A stretch of DNA of 64,000 nucleotides from Bacteroides sp. (lineage in GTDB: Bacteria > Bacteroidota > Bacteroidia > Bacteroidales > Bacteroidaceae). Shown here piece by piece: positions 17,597 to 28,030 of this stretch. Position 1 is the stretch's first letter; every line of letters begins with the position of its first letter. The notes beneath the pieces were generated by a model. That model made no database searches. It was not told where the DNA came from and was given only the letters and a program-made list of their open reading frames with translations. Made by a program: the position numbers and the translations under genes. Where the stretch lies: positions 62,001 through 126,000 of the forward strand of contig SUXX01000002.1 of NCBI GenBank assembly GCA_015060735.1, in the 5' to 3' direction.

Positions 17597-18637
17597 ATGA
17601 GCTATCTTATCAAACCCAATAACTATAAGCCATTACTTGATTTAAAGCAAACAGAACTGGGAATCAAACAAATAAAGGATTTCTTCCAACAGAACTTATC
17701 CTCCGAATTACGTTTGCGAAGAGTAACTGCTCCCCTATTCGTCTTAAAAGGGATGGGTATCAACGATGACTTAAGTGGCACAGAGCGAGCCGTATCCTTT
17801 CCCATCAAGGATTTGAACGATTCGCAGGCAGAAGTCGTACATTCATTGGCCAAATGGAAACGATTGACTTTGGCCGAATACAAGATTGGTCCGGGCTACG
17901 GCATCTACACCGATATGAATGCTATCCGTGCTGACGAAGAACTGGGAAATCTTCACTCCCTGTATGTAGACCAATGGGATTGGGAACGCACCATCACCCC
18001 GGAACAACGAACCGTTTCGTTCTTGAAACAAATCGTAACACGAATCTATTCTGCCATGCGAAGAACCGAATACATGATTTGTGAAGCATATCCCCAAATC
18101 CGGCCGTTCCTTCCTCATGACATACACTTTATCCATGCAGAAGAATTGCTACAAAAATTCCCCGACCTGAGTCCCAAAGAAAGAGAACATGCTATCACCC
18201 AAGAATATGGGGCCGTATTCATTATTGGCATCGGAGGGAAATTAAGCGATGGAAAAGAACACGACCTTCGTGCTCCCGACTACGATGATTATAGCACCAT
18301 CGACCCGGCAACCCAACTCCCCGGCTTGAATGGTGACTTACTCATTTGGAATAAGGTACTGAACCGTTCCATCGAACTTTCATCCATGGGTATCCGTGTA
18401 GATAAAGAAGCTTTACTCAGACAATTGCAAATCAGCGGACAAGAACATCGCAAGGAACTTTATTTTCACAAACGATTATTGGAAGGAAGCTTACCACTCT
18501 GTATTGGTGGAGGGATAGGTCAATCACGCCTATGTATGCTTTATCTTCAAAAAGCACACATAGGTGAAATACAAGCCAGTATTTGGCCCGAAGAGATGAG
18601 AAAACAATGCACCGAATGGGGCATGCCATTAATTTAA
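17597..18637 (+). CDS. asnA: Aspartate-ammonia ligase (asparagine synthetase A)
   Basis: A 346-residue class II synthetase-like enzyme that makes asparagine from aspartate, ammonia and ATP. Characteristic stretches include [54 protein letters not shown] and [11 protein letters not shown] near the end (ATP site). The length is close to the 330 residues of E. coli AsnA. It starts 32 bases after a -7 box and is followed after 19 bases by ung on the same strand, so the two are probably co-transcribed. Confidence 0.95.
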   Translation: MSYLIKPNNYKPLLDLKQTELGIKQIKDFFQQNLSSELRLRRVTAPLFVLKGMGINDDLSGTERAVSFPIKDLNDSQAEVVHSLAKWKRLTLAEYKIGPGYGIYTDMNAIRADEELGNLHSLYVDQWDWERTITPEQRTVSFLKQIVTRIYSAMRRTEYMICEAYPQIRPFLPHDIHFIHAEELLQKFPDLSPKEREHAITQEYGAVFIIGIGGKLSDGKEHDLRAPDYDDYSTIDPATQLPGLNGDLLIWNKVLNRSIELSSMGIRVDKEALLRQLQISGQEHRKELYFHKRLLEGSLPLCIGGGIGQSRLCMLYLQKAHIGEIQASIWPEEMRKQCTEWGMPLI

Positions 18638-18656
18638 TTACTCACCAAGCCATCAT

Positions 18657-19319
18657 ATGAACGTACAAATAGAAGAAAGTTGGAAACAACATTTGTCCTC
18701 GGAATTTGAAAAAGATTATTTCATCCGTTTGACTGAATTCGTACGAGCCGAATATCACTCTACGACAATCTACCCCCCGGGAAGATTTATTTTCAACGCA
18801 TTCAATCTTTGTCCTTTCCACAAGACGAAAGTGGTTATCATAGGACAGGACCCATACCATGGCCCCGGACAAGCTCACGGACTTTGCTTTTCGGTTAATG
18901 ACGGTGTACCTTTCCCTCCGTCCTTACAAAATATCTTCAAGGAGATTTTATCTGATTTAGGAACTCCGATTCCTACAAGTGGCAATCTAACTCGTTGGGC
19001 TAACCAAGGAGTATTGCTACTGAACGCAACCTTAACCGTCCGTGCTCACCAAGCCGGTTCACATCAACGAAAAGGTTGGGAAGAGTTTACCGATGCCGCG
19101 ATTCGCATCCTTGCCGAGCAACAAGAAAACCTGGTTTTCATCTTATGGGGAGCCTATGCCCAAAAGAAAGGTGCTTTCATTGACCGAAATAAACATTTAG
19201 TGTTAGCCTCCGCCCATCCATCACCGCTTTCAGCTTATAATGGTTTTTTCGGGAACAGACATTTCAGTCGGGCGAATGAATATTTGATTGCTCATGGTAA
19301 AGAACCTATTGATTGGTAA
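18657..19319 (+). CDS. ung: Uracil-DNA glycosylase
   Basis: A 220-residue family-1 UDG that removes uracil from DNA to start base excision repair. Motifs are the catalytic water-activating [22 protein letters not shown] upstream, LLLNATLTV and the DNA-intercalation loop [13 protein letters not shown]. Length is normal and all key residues are present. It follows asnA closely and ends at a strong bidirectional terminator shared with lptD. Confidence 0.96.
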   Translation: MNVQIEESWKQHLSSEFEKDYFIRLTEFVRAEYHSTTIYPPGRFIFNAFNLCPFHKTKVVIIGQDPYHGPGQAHGLCFSVNDGVPFPPSLQNIFKEILSDLGTPIPTSGNLTRWANQGVLLLNATLTVRAHQAGSHQRKGWEEFTDAAIRILAEQQENLVFILWGAYAQKKGAFIDRNKHLVLASAHPSPLSAYNGFFGNRHFSRANEYLIAHGKEPIDW

Positions 19320-19320
19320 A

Positions 19321-19350
19321 AAAGGTCTGCTTGAGAAGCAGACCTTTTTT
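19321..19350. terminator. Bidirectional terminator between ung and lptD
   Basis: AAAGGTCTGCTT and its complement form a 12-base stem with loop GAG, followed by a T-run on the plus strand and preceded by an A-run that serves the minus strand. Confidence 0.85.
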
Positions 19351-19351
19351 A

Positions 19352-22099
19352 TTAATACCATGTAACCGCACTACCCGTATTACTACGCTGATCCCATTTC
19401 AAAGCATCAGTAAGCATCGTTGATAATGCACGGATGCTGAAATTATACGATGTAAACGGACCAAACACCAAACCGCAACTCATGGTAAAACAGTGCAAGT
19501 CACGAGTGATATTAACCGTTGTCATAGACATCTTTTTTTGAGTAAAATCATAGCCCGACGAATAGTTCACATTCCAACGACTACCCAATCTGACATTACC
19601 ACTGGCATTCAATGAATGGGTTAATGAATAAGGATAACGCATCGTCTTTTTATTGAATTTTTCCTTATCCCTATTTTCACGAATGCTATAACTATAACTT
19701 AAACTCAAAGACCAAGGCATCTTGAACGCCAAATATCCATCCTCATCAATTCGAGCCTGCTCCTTCTTTCGAGGTTGGGATTGCTTCTTTTTCAATTCGG
19801 CCTGTTCCTCCTCAGTCATGTAATCATCATACACTTCTTCCTCATCTTCTTTCTTGTCCTTTTCATCCTTTTCTCCAAACCATTTCTTCCAGGTATCATT
19901 ATTAAATGTATAGGAGAACGAACCACTATATCCTTGGAAACGCCCGAAACGTCCATACGACCATTCCGTACGGTCGCCCACCACGATATTACCGTTCTTA
20001 TCAAACTGATAAGCATAAGTGGCAAACGATGCATTCATATTAAAGGTATAGCTCTTAGAAAGCTTCAAACGAAGATTCATACTCAAGTCACTCCATGGAC
20101 GTACTTTGGCCGCGGCATTGTAGGACATACTTGCCGAAAGCTGGTCAATCAAGCTGATTTTCTTCACCCCGGTAGAGTCTTTATCCGACTTGACTTTCAT
20201 CTCCACATTATTATCTATGGCAAAGTTGAACGATTTCTGCATGCCTTGTCCCGGTACACCAAATGCCATACCTTGATAAGGAGAATATTCCACCGTACGC
20301 ACTTCACCCTTTTCGTCGGTATAAGTATAGGTATCGTAATAACCATATCGAGCAGCACCAAAGTCCGGAGCATAACTGAAACCAACCGAAGGAGTGAAGA
20401 CATGACGAATCATCTGCACTTTGTCACCAAACATCTTCCAAGGTTTGAAGAAACCATACAATTTGGTATTCATCTGCAAGCTCATGTTGTAATTATACAC
20501 ACGATTGAACCCGCTGATGGTATCTCTCCGCACACTACCAACCGCATTAGGGTCATAACTCTGCATGACTTTGCGGGTGTACCAACGCTCGGTATAGTTA
20601 AAGGTCGGCACAATATTGAAATACTTGAACAGAGTGAATGTAGCGGTTACGGGAATATTATGTTGGAAACCGTTGTTCCATTCACTTAGGCTCTGTTTCA
20701 ATATCAAATTATCTTTCGTATTGATAGAGTTTGTAATACGTCCGGTATATTGAAGTGAAATTTTCTCATACCATCGTTCTTCACCGGCTGCTTTCTTTCG
20801 CTTGAACGGATAAATACGATTCAAAGAGATGTTCATATCCGGCAAGGTTACACTCAATGATGAGTCGCGTGTGTTTTGAGTGACATTGAACGTGCTCGAG
20901 ATATTCAACCCAATGGACGGGAATGTGCGTGAATAGCTGACACTAGACGTCTTGGTATTGTTTGAATATTGTGCAGGGTTATACAAACTACTCAAATTTC
21001 GTTGGTCATAACTACTTGTAGCAAAGTTCACATTGGCCGAGAAGGTACTGTTAGGGTTTGCCTTCGGATCCTGACGATGCGACCAGGCTATACGGAAGTC
21101 CTTGGTTACCATATAGTCGGGCATGTTTTTCTCGCCGGTTTTCGTCACCAAATAGCTGGCATTGAACGAGCCGCTGTACTTGTATCGCTTGTTATAATTA
21201 GATTGTGCCGAAAGCCCCCACGAACCTTTCGTGAAGATTTCGCCCAACACTTTCAAGTCTATATTGTCGCTGATAGCAAAGTAATATCCCCCATCACGCA
21301 AGTAAAAACCACGGTTGGTTTCATCCCCGAAAGTAGGCATGATAAAACCTGAGGAATAGCTGCTATTGAACGGGAAGAACCCGAAAGGAATTGCTATTGG
21401 CAAAGGTACGTCTTCCACCACCAACTGAGCCGGCCCAAAGACGGCATTTTTCTTCGGACGAACTTTAGCCATGGAGAGCTTCAAATAGAAATGCGGATGT
21501 TCGTGATTGTCGCAAGTGGTATAGATACCCGAACGCATGTAGATTTCATCATTCGGTCCTTTTTTGGCTTCTTCACTGACCACATAACCTTCGCCTTGTT
21601 GGGTAACGATGTTGTTGATGAACCCCTTCTTGGTCTTGAAGTTATAACGCATAACTTTCGATTCGTAAGGAGTTTCCCCATCCTTGAATACGGGGCTTCC
21701 GCTTTCTACACCAGTACTATCGACAAGGCCTCGGGCATATACCGTGCTGCTATCCATATTCATGGTAATCACGGCTGAGGTCAGTTCTATCTTTTCATAA
21801 TTCACCTTACCGTCTCCATACAAGTGTGCGAATCCTCCTTCGGTGAAGACAATGGAGTCGTTGGCCTCGTACACAACCGGAGCATCCAAAGCTTGCGAAC
21901 GCTTCTTCTGTCCCAACGTATCAAGAGCCACCGTATCCTTACCCAATGTGTCCACCCTTACGGCATCAACCTGGAGGCTGTCGGCAAGACGACCTTCGCG
22001 TTGTCTGCGTGCCCGTTGGGCACCCGACTCCACGCAAAGCATCAAGCAGGCTACCAATATTATATAAGGTATGAATCTATGTAGTTTGTTTTGCGTCAT
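19352..22099 (-). CDS. lptD: LptD-like outer-membrane LPS assembly protein
   Basis: A 915-residue protein with signal peptide (IPYIILVACLMLCVESGAQ). An OstA/LptA-like N-terminal domain (IVFTEGGFAHLYGDGKVNYE...) is followed by a long beta-barrel domain with many alternating aromatic strands (FNASYLVTKTG, NVNFATSSYDQRNLSS, LQYTGRI), ending VTWY with an aromatic last residue. A charged loop rich in D, E and K (residues about 740-790) interrupts the barrel. The family inserts LPS or lipooligosaccharide into the outer leaflet. A -7 box TATTTTTG lies at 22132-22125. It is convergent with ung. Confidence 0.82.
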   Translation of the reverse strand: MTQNKLHRFIPYIILVACLMLCVESGAQRARRQREGRLADSLQVDAVRVDTLGKDTVALDTLGQKKRSQALDAPVVYEANDSIVFTEGGFAHLYGDGKVNYEKIELTSAVITMNMDSSTVYARGLVDSTGVESGSPVFKDGETPYESKVMRYNFKTKKGFINNIVTQQGEGYVVSEEAKKGPNDEIYMRSGIYTTCDNHEHPHFYLKLSMAKVRPKKNAVFGPAQLVVEDVPLPIAIPFGFFPFNSSYSSGFIMPTFGDETNRGFYLRDGGYYFAISDNIDLKVLGEIFTKGSWGLSAQSNYNKRYKYSGSFNASYLVTKTGEKNMPDYMVTKDFRIAWSHRQDPKANPNSTFSANVNFATSSYDQRNLSSLYNPAQYSNNTKTSSVSYSRTFPSIGLNISSTFNVTQNTRDSSLSVTLPDMNISLNRIYPFKRKKAAGEERWYEKISLQYTGRITNSINTKDNLILKQSLSEWNNGFQHNIPVTATFTLFKYFNIVPTFNYTERWYTRKVMQSYDPNAVGSVRRDTISGFNRVYNYNMSLQMNTKLYGFFKPWKMFGDKVQMIRHVFTPSVGFSYAPDFGAARYGYYDTYTYTDEKGEVRTVEYSPYQGMAFGVPGQGMQKSFNFAIDNNVEMKVKSDKDSTGVKKISLIDQLSASMSYNAAAKVRPWSDLSMNLRLKLSKSYTFNMNASFATYAYQFDKNGNIVVGDRTEWSYGRFGRFQGYSGSFSYTFNNDTWKKWFGEKDEKDKKEDEEEVYDDYMTEEEQAELKKKQSQPRKKEQARIDEDGYLAFKMPWSLSLSYSYSIRENRDKEKFNKKTMRYPYSLTHSLNASGNVRLGSRWNVNYSSGYDFTQKKMSMTTVNITRDLHCFTMSCGLVFGPFTSYNFSIRALSTMLTDALKWDQRSNTGSAVTWY

Positions 22100-22187
22100 T
22101 ACTCTATTTTAAGCTTTAAGGGAGCAAAAATAAGCATTATCCGCCAAATACGAAGAATTTACCTGAAATTTAATTTATTTTTAAGGC

Positions 22188-22727
22188 TTACAAGAAACTT
22201 TCGCACCAGTGATTAAAGCGTTCGACACCTTCTTCGCCATGCTTGGCGATGCTTTTCAGGGCTTTCTCGATGCTTTTTTCACGATCCAAATGAGTTTTGG
22301 AAAAAAACTTATCCGCAAAACATATGACTTGTTCTTCCAAAGACACCGGAAGCATGTCGCGATGTGGGACGGGCAAGTCGCGTTGAAGAATACTTGCCAA
22401 GGAAAGACCGGCACCGGTATGTCGTTCGCACACCAAAGCATGACGGGGATAACCTTCGTTACGCACCAACTCAGCTCCCAGGTATCCATGACAAATGTAG
22501 GGATGCTTGCCATGGCAATGAATGCCCGGGGCATCCGTGAGAAAGACACCGATGTCGTGCAACAAGGCTGCTTCTTCCAAAAATTGTTTATCAAGGTTCA
22601 ACTCGGGGTGACGGTTGGCTATCCAGAGAGCCTTATCAGCCACCGAACGACTATGTGTCAGCAATATATGCTTCAATTCGTTGTCTTCGGGATAATATTT
22701 ATCAATGATTCCTAATGCATCCATCAA
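22188..22727 (-). CDS. HD-domain phosphohydrolase-like protein
   Basis: A 179-residue soluble protein with an HD metal site: HSRSVADKAL (first His), LLHDIGVFLTD (HD pair), then ICHGYLGAEL and CERHTGAGL. It resembles bacterial HD proteins of the uncharacterised hydrolase type; the substrate cannot be inferred. It is divergent from the namZ gene and the two start regions are only about 50 bases apart, with a possible -7 box TAATTTTG at 22762-22755 on its strand. Two Met codons start the frame; either may serve. Confidence 0.75.
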   Translation of the reverse strand: MMDALGIIDKYYPEDNELKHILLTHSRSVADKALWIANRHPELNLDKQFLEEAALLHDIGVFLTDAPGIHCHGKHPYICHGYLGAELVRNEGYPRHALVCERHTGAGLSLASILQRDLPVPHRDMLPVSLEEQVICFADKFFSKTHLDREKSIEKALKSIAKHGEEGVERFNHWCESFL

Positions 22728-22777
22728 TTATTTCTTTATTTTTGTGCAATATTACAAAATTATCAGCACATAGACGT

Positions 22778-23941
22778 ATGAAAAGCATTTATATTTTACC
22801 GTTATTGTTTACCCTATGGCTCATGCCGATGCAAGCTCAGACACTCCGCATGGGGGCCGAACGAATGGAAAAACTTCTTCCTTTACTGGAAGGCAAGCGG
22901 GTGGCACTGACCGTCAATCAGACTTCCGTCATCGGGCCTCAACGGGTTCACCTACTGGATACGTTGCTTTCCTTGAAGGTCGATGTACGAAAAATCTTCA
23001 CCCCCGAACATGGTTTCCGTGGTAAGGCAGATGCCGGAGAAACCGTGAAAAACGGAAAAGACACCAAGAGCGGGCTACCCATCCTTTCGCTTTATGGCAA
23101 GAACAAAAAGCCCACCACGGCTCAGTTGGCGGACATCGATGTTGTGGTGTTCGACATTCAGGACGTAGGGGCACGCTTTTATACCTACATCAGCACCATG
23201 CATTACCTCATGGAAGCTTGTGCTGAAAACCAGAAGACATTGATTGTCACCGATCGTCCCAACCCTTGCGACTACGTGGACGGCCCCATCCGTGAGGCTT
23301 CGAAAAAAAGCTTTGTAGGGATGCACCCCATCCCCGTGTTGCATGGATGCACCGTAGGCGAGCTGGCTAGAATGATTAATGGCGAAGGATGGTTGGAAAG
23401 CAGACGCAAATGCCCGTTGACCGTAGTCCCGATACAAGGTTGGAAGCATGGGCAAGCATATTCCTTGCCCGTCAAGCCATCCCCCAACTTGCCCAACGAC
23501 CAGGCCATTGCCCTTTACGCCTCCCTATGCCCCTTTGAGGGAACTTCCGTCAGTGTAGGTCGAGGCACTTACATGCCCTTCCAAATCTACGGTTCCCCCC
23601 ACATGAAGGGCGAGACCTTCCATTTCAAGCCACAAGCTTTGGAAGGATTCGACAAGAACCCCATGTATAAGAATCAAGATTGTTATGGGCAAGATCTTAG
23701 AGAAGTTGAAGCCCCACAAGGCATCTCCCTGAAGTATGTTATCGAAAGCTATCAACGCTATCGGCAAGCCGGAAAAGCTGACTTATTCTTTAGCCGTGCC
23801 TCGTGGTTCGACCTGCTGATGGGCACCTCCAGCGTACGCCAACAAATCATTGCCGGAGAGGATGAAGCCACCATCCGTGCCGGGTGGCAAGACAAGCTGG
23901 ACGCATACCGAAAAATGCGTACCCAATACCTATTATATTAA
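22778..23941 (+). CDS. namZ: Exo-beta-N-acetylmuramidase (GH171, DUF1343)
   Basis: The track starts at 22715, but the Met at 22778 begins a signal peptide (MKSIYILPLLFTLWLMPMQAQ) and follows a -7 box TATTTTTG near 22737, so it is the better start. The 387-residue protein has DUF1343 motifs: LTVNQTSVIG, FTPEHGFRGKADAG, VVFDIQDVGARFYTYI, TDRPNPCDY and the C-terminal SYQRYR..GKADLFF. NamZ enzymes split terminal MurNAc from peptidoglycan fragments in the periplasm. The next gene is a peptidoglycan amidase, which supports a wall-recycling role. Confidence 0.85.
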   Translation: MKSIYILPLLFTLWLMPMQAQTLRMGAERMEKLLPLLEGKRVALTVNQTSVIGPQRVHLLDTLLSLKVDVRKIFTPEHGFRGKADAGETVKNGKDTKSGLPILSLYGKNKKPTTAQLADIDVVVFDIQDVGARFYTYISTMHYLMEACAENQKTLIVTDRPNPCDYVDGPIREASKKSFVGMHPIPVLHGCTVGELARMINGEGWLESRRKCPLTVVPIQGWKHGQAYSLPVKPSPNLPNDQAIALYASLCPFEGTSVSVGRGTYMPFQIYGSPHMKGETFHFKPQALEGFDKNPMYKNQDCYGQDLREVEAPQGISLKYVIESYQRYRQAGKADLFFSRASWFDLLMGTSSVRQQIIAGEDEATIRAGWQDKLDAYRKMRTQYLLY

Positions 23942-23967
23942 GGTCTCCGTATCTTTTCTTCGATACA

Positions 23968-24045
23968 CGCCTTCGCAAATGAATAAAACGCGAAGGCATA
24001 CCGGCTCAAACGTGAAGGCGTATTTCCTCAAACACCTTCACGTTT
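23968..24045. repeat. Two tandem hairpins made of GAAGGCG-type repeats
   Basis: Four related units lie between namZ and the amidase gene: CGCCTTCGC (23968-23976), GCGAAGGC (23990-23997), AAACGTGAAGGCGTA (24008-24022) and AACACCTTCACGTTT (24031-24045). Units 1/2 and 3/4 pair as hairpins of 8 and about 16 bases. The same core recurs near 36885-36985 and in hemW. Confidence 0.7.
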
Positions 24046-24156
24046 GACTAACCCATTTTTCGGGTTTTATAGCCACTTTCGTCCAATAAAAGAGAAAACT
24101 TGACCATATATAGAGGTGTTCTCATGAAAAATCGCTACTTTTGCACCATTATACGT

Positions 24157-25332
24157 ATGATATTCAATAGACTTTACATAATATCCTTTTTGTGTACGCT
24201 ATGGTTGGCCCTCCCCATCTCATACTTACGGGCAGAAAACGGGCATTTTACCGTAGTCATCGACCCCGGACACGGCGGACGTGACCCCGGTGCCATCGGA
24301 CGACGAGGTAAGGAAAAGACCATCAACCTGAACGTAGCCTTGAAGTTGGGCAAACTCATCCAAGACAATTGCAAGGACGTGAAAGTGGTTTACACCCGTC
24401 AGAAGGATGTCTTTGTCCCTCTGGACAGACGTGCCCAAATAGCCAACAACGCTAAAGCCGACCTCTTCATTTCCATCCACACCAATTCGGTAGCCAGAGG
24501 ACGCACCGTTCGGGGTACAGAAACCTATACATTGGGGCTTCACCGTACCGATGATAATCTGGAAGTGGCGAAAAAAGAAAATGGCGTAATCCTCATCGAA
24601 AGCGATTACGAACAACGATATGCAGGCTTCAACCCCAACTCGGCTGAGAGCTACATCATCTTCGAATTCTTACAGGACAAGAATATGGAAAGCAGTGTTC
24701 AACTGGCTACCCTCATCCAAAAGCAATTCAAGACCACGGCCAAACGCATCGACAAAGGGGTACACCAAGCCGGCTTCCTCGTACTCAGAGAAACCAGCAT
24801 GCCCGGAGTATTGGTGGAGTTGGGCTATATCTCCACCCCCGATGAAGAACGCTATCTGCTGACCGAAAGCGGTACTGATGCCCTGGCTCTAAGCATCTAT
24901 CGGGCTTTCCTCGGTTATCGACAACAAAACTCCGCCATCACAGGAAAAGCCACGGCCAAGGCATCATCGGCTCAAGACAAGCCCATAGCCCGCCCTGCAA
25001 AGCCTCAAGCGAAGACTCCGGCCAAAGAGTCCCCAAAGAAAGCTGAAGAAAAAAGCTCGTCAGCCATACCGGTCTTCAAAATACAGATATTGACCTCCGA
25101 CCGTAAATTGGCCTCAGGCAACAAGCTGTTCAAAGGACTTAAGCCTGTTGGCTATTACCAGGAAAACGGCATCTACAAATACACTTACGGCGAAAGTACA
25201 GATTATAATAAGGTGTTACGCACCAAAAAACAAATAGCCTCCAAATTCAAGGGAGCTTTCATCATTGCATTCAAGAACGGAAAGAAAATGAATGTCAATG
25301 AAGCCATCAAAGAATTCAAGAACAATAGATAA
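24157..25332 (+). CDS. N-acetylmuramoyl-L-alanine amidase with C-terminal SPOR-like domain
   Basis: The Met at 24157 is preferred over 24100: it opens a signal peptide (RLYIISFLCTLWLALPISYL) and follows a -7 box TACTTTTG at 24136-24143. The Amidase_3 zinc domain shows VVIDPGHGGRDPG (zinc His), DLFISIHTNS (second His) and VLVELGYIS (catalytic Glu). A Lys/Ala/Pro-rich linker leads to a C-terminal domain (FKIQILTSDRKL..., YKYTYGESTDYNK) that looks like SPOR, which binds denuded septal glycan. The enzyme would cleave stem peptides during cell separation. Confidence 0.9.
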   Translation: MIFNRLYIISFLCTLWLALPISYLRAENGHFTVVIDPGHGGRDPGAIGRRGKEKTINLNVALKLGKLIQDNCKDVKVVYTRQKDVFVPLDRRAQIANNAKADLFISIHTNSVARGRTVRGTETYTLGLHRTDDNLEVAKKENGVILIESDYEQRYAGFNPNSAESYIIFEFLQDKNMESSVQLATLIQKQFKTTAKRIDKGVHQAGFLVLRETSMPGVLVELGYISTPDEERYLLTESGTDALALSIYRAFLGYRQQNSAITGKATAKASSAQDKPIARPAKPQAKTPAKESPKKAEEKSSSAIPVFKIQILTSDRKLASGNKLFKGLKPVGYYQENGIYKYTYGESTDYNKVLRTKKQIASKFKGAFIIAFKNGKKMNVNEAIKEFKNNR

Positions 25333-25360
25333 AACGAACTAAAAAGCATCAACAAAAAAA

Positions 25361-26251
25361 ATGAAAAAAGAAGTAAAAATAGGCATTATAGGGATTCTCG
25401 CAATCACCCTGCTTATCTTTGGTATCAACTACCTGAAAGGCGTAAGCATGTTCAAGGCCTCCAGCTATTATTATGTAGAATACACTGACATCAATGGCCT
25501 GGCCACCTCAAGCCCCGTCTTTGCCAGCGGATACAAAGTCGGCCTTGTCCGTAACATCCAGTACAACCACGCCAACCCCGGCCATGTAGTCGTAGCCGTT
25601 GAGTTGGACAAAGGCATGCGTATCCCCAAAGGAAGTACCGGAGAACTGGTCACCGAAATGCTCGGTACCGTAAAGATGAACCTGAAGCTCAACTTAGCCA
25701 ACAAGGAATATTGCCAGCCTGGCGACACATTGCCTGGCCTCGTCAACAACGGCCTTATGGGAGTTGCCGAAGGCGTCATGCCCCAAGTAGAACGTCTGAT
25801 GCCTAAAATGGACTCCATCCTTCACTCTTTGAATCTCTTGTTAGCCAATCCAGCATTAGCCGCAACATTGGAAAACACAGAGAAGCTGACCGGCAATTTG
25901 GAAGTCACTACTCGACAACTGAACAAGATGATGCAAAACGAATTGCCTCAAATCACCAATCGTCTGGTAACCATTGCCGACAATTTCTCCACCATCAGCG
26001 AAAACCTGAAAGGAATTGACTACGCAGAAACATTCCGTAAAATCGATTCTACCTTATATAATGTACAATTGCTAAGCGACAAGCTGACAAGCAAAGACAA
26101 CACCGTAGGCTTGTTGTTCAACGACCCCACATTATATAACAACTTAAGTGCAACAACCGCCAATGCAGCCTCTCTGCTCGAAGACTTGAAGGCCCATCCA
26201 AAGCGTTATGTTCACTTCTCTCTTTTCGGTAGAAAAGAAAAAACAAAATAA
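25361..26251 (+). CDS. MCE/MlaD-family lipid-transport protein
   Basis: A 296-residue protein with one N-terminal membrane segment (IGIIGILAITLLIFGINYL) and an MCE domain directly after it (YYVEYTDINGLATSSPVFASGYKVGLVRNI...), followed by a helical tail. MCE proteins carry phospholipids across the periplasm together with an ABC transporter. The ATPase and permease genes are not in the window. The gene starts 28 bases after the amidase gene and probably shares its transcript. A terminator-like inverted repeat follows at 26285-26345. Confidence 0.85.
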   Translation: MKKEVKIGIIGILAITLLIFGINYLKGVSMFKASSYYYVEYTDINGLATSSPVFASGYKVGLVRNIQYNHANPGHVVVAVELDKGMRIPKGSTGELVTEMLGTVKMNLKLNLANKEYCQPGDTLPGLVNNGLMGVAEGVMPQVERLMPKMDSILHSLNLLLANPALAATLENTEKLTGNLEVTTRQLNKMMQNELPQITNRLVTIADNFSTISENLKGIDYAETFRKIDSTLYNVQLLSDKLTSKDNTVGLLFNDPTLYNNLSATTANAASLLEDLKAHPKRYVHFSLFGRKEKTK

Positions 26252-26575
26252 CCGAAGATTAGAAAAAATCTAAATAACAAGAATAAAGCCTTTTTTCTTT
26301 CCTGAGCATAAAAAACCCGTCCCAGAACAAGAGAAAAGGCTTTTTCCTTACTTCAGCCATTCAAGGCTCAACACCCCTACCGGCAGTATACGTCATTGAT
26401 TATCAAACACTTGCAAATACACAAGCACACCTTTTATACCCCGTTTTCAAGTCATTCATAAAAGGCTGAAATAAAGAACTTTAGCTTTTCATTTAAAAAA
26501 GCAAGAAAAAAACGATTTGTTTTTCTAAAAATAGATTTAGAAATTTGCAATCGTAGAAGTTTCGCTTATTAATAA
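26252..26575. other. Intergenic region before dnaA
   Basis: This is 324 bases without a gene. An imperfect inverted repeat (AAAGCCTTTT... GAAAAGGCTTT, 26285-26345, loop about 30 bases) may end the MCE transcript. TTTG (26516-26519), 20 bases, then GAAATTTG (26540-26547) is a weak match to the Bacteroides promoter and could drive dnaA. No convincing DnaA box cluster is visible. Confidence 0.5.
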
Positions 26576-27988
26576 ATGTCTTATATGATTGAGAAAGAAC
26601 ACATCGTTCTGTGGCATCGTTGTCTGGCTGTGATTCGTGACAACGTCCCGGAAACGATTTTTAAAACTTGGTTCGAGCCTATCGTACCCTTGGTATTCCA
26701 AAACAAGGCTCTGACAATTGGTGTCCCCAGCCAATTCTTCTATGAATACTTGGAAGAAAAGTTTGCGGATTTGTTACGTGTAGCCCTCAACAAGGAAATT
26801 GGAGAAGGCACACAATTGATGTATCGTGTTTTAATCGATAAGACTAACGGAAAGACAATCGACTTGGTAGGCACCAACCGTTCAAGTGCCTTGCCCGCTT
26901 CTACCCCCATTCGCGAAGGGAACACAGCTCCCAACCCGATGCAGGCTCCGGCTCCACAAGACTTGGATCCTCACTTGAATCCCAACTACAACTTCGAGAA
27001 CTTCATCAAAGGAAACAGCAACGAATTTTCGCGTACCGTCGGAGAAACAGTGGCTAAGAATCCGGCCAAGACTTTCAATCCGCTATTCCTTTATGGCCCA
27101 TCCGGTGTAGGCAAGACACACCTGACCAATGCCATTGGTACACGTATCAAGGAGCTATATCCGGAAAAACGGGTATTGTATGTCTCTGCCCATCTGTTGC
27201 AAGTGCAATACACTGATTCGGTAAGAACAAATAACTACAATAGTTTCATGAAGTTCTACCAGAACATCGACGTACTGATTGTGGATGACATTCAAGAATT
27301 TGCAGGACTTTCCAAGACTCAAAATACATTTTTCCATATCTTCAACCACCTCCACCAAAACGGAAAGCAACTGATTTTGACTTCCGACCGGGCTCCCATC
27401 ATGCTTCAAGGTATGGAAGACCGCATGCTTACCCGTTTCAAATGGGGATTGGTAGCCGAAATGGAAAAGCCCGATGCCGAATTAAGAAAGAACATCCTTC
27501 GCAACAAAATTTGTCGCGATGGTTTAAACATTCCCGAAAGCGTCATCAATTACATCGCCGAAAATGTGAATGAAAGCGTACGCGAACTTGAAGGTATCAT
27601 CAACTCCCTATTGGCACAATCGATCCTTTTCAAACGGGAAATTGACATGGATTTGGCTGAGCGTATCGTACGAAAGGCTGTTCGCAATGTAAACAAGCCT
27701 ATCAGCATCGACCAAATCATTACCAAAGTATGCGAGCATTACAAGTTCGATGAGTCTGTTCTCCATTCCAAGTCACGCAAACGCGACGTGGTACAAATCC
27801 GACAAATAGCCATGTATTTGGCCAAGAAGCATACAGAGATTTCTACAGCCAAAATAGGCTTGCTAATCGGCAACCGCGACCACGCAACCGTTTTACACGC
27901 TTGCAAAAGCATCAAAGACTTACTCGAGGTGGATAAGTCGTTCAAGGCTGAAATCGAGAAAATAGAATTAAGTTTCCGAAATAGATAA
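26576..27988 (+). CDS. dnaA: Chromosomal replication initiator DnaA
   Basis: A 470-residue initiator that binds origin boxes and melts DNA. Domain I (about 1-85) is followed by a proline-rich linker, then the AAA+ domain with Walker [11 protein letters not shown], Walker [13 protein letters not shown] and sensor LTSDRAP. Domain IV carries the DnaA signature [14 protein letters not shown]. Length and motifs are complete. A second in-frame Met three codons later is possible. It is a single gene with its own strong terminator; no dnaN follows, as is usual in Bacteroidales. Confidence 0.97.
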   Translation: MSYMIEKEHIVLWHRCLAVIRDNVPETIFKTWFEPIVPLVFQNKALTIGVPSQFFYEYLEEKFADLLRVALNKEIGEGTQLMYRVLIDKTNGKTIDLVGTNRSSALPASTPIREGNTAPNPMQAPAPQDLDPHLNPNYNFENFIKGNSNEFSRTVGETVAKNPAKTFNPLFLYGPSGVGKTHLTNAIGTRIKELYPEKRVLYVSAHLLQVQYTDSVRTNNYNSFMKFYQNIDVLIVDDIQEFAGLSKTQNTFFHIFNHLHQNGKQLILTSDRAPIMLQGMEDRMLTRFKWGLVAEMEKPDAELRKNILRNKICRDGLNIPESVINYIAENVNESVRELEGIINSLLAQSILFKREIDMDLAERIVRKAVRNVNKPISIDQIITKVCEHYKFDESVLHSKSRKRDVVQIRQIAMYLAKKHTEISTAKIGLLIGNRDHATVLHACKSIKDLLEVDKSFKAEIEKIELSFRNR

Positions 27989-27992
27989 ATTT

Positions 27993-28030
27993 AAAAAAGG
28001 TGGACTTGCATTGGCAAGTCCACCTTTTTT
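27993..28030. terminator. Bidirectional terminator after dnaA
   Basis: A perfect 17-base stem (AAAAAAGGTGGACTTGC and its complement) with loop ATTG serves dnaA and the convergent nitroreductase gene, whose stop codon touches it. Confidence 0.9.

Noticed and set aside
26252-26575. Possible chromosomal origin before dnaA
   Set aside because: No cluster of DnaA-box-like 9-mers; single loose matches only.
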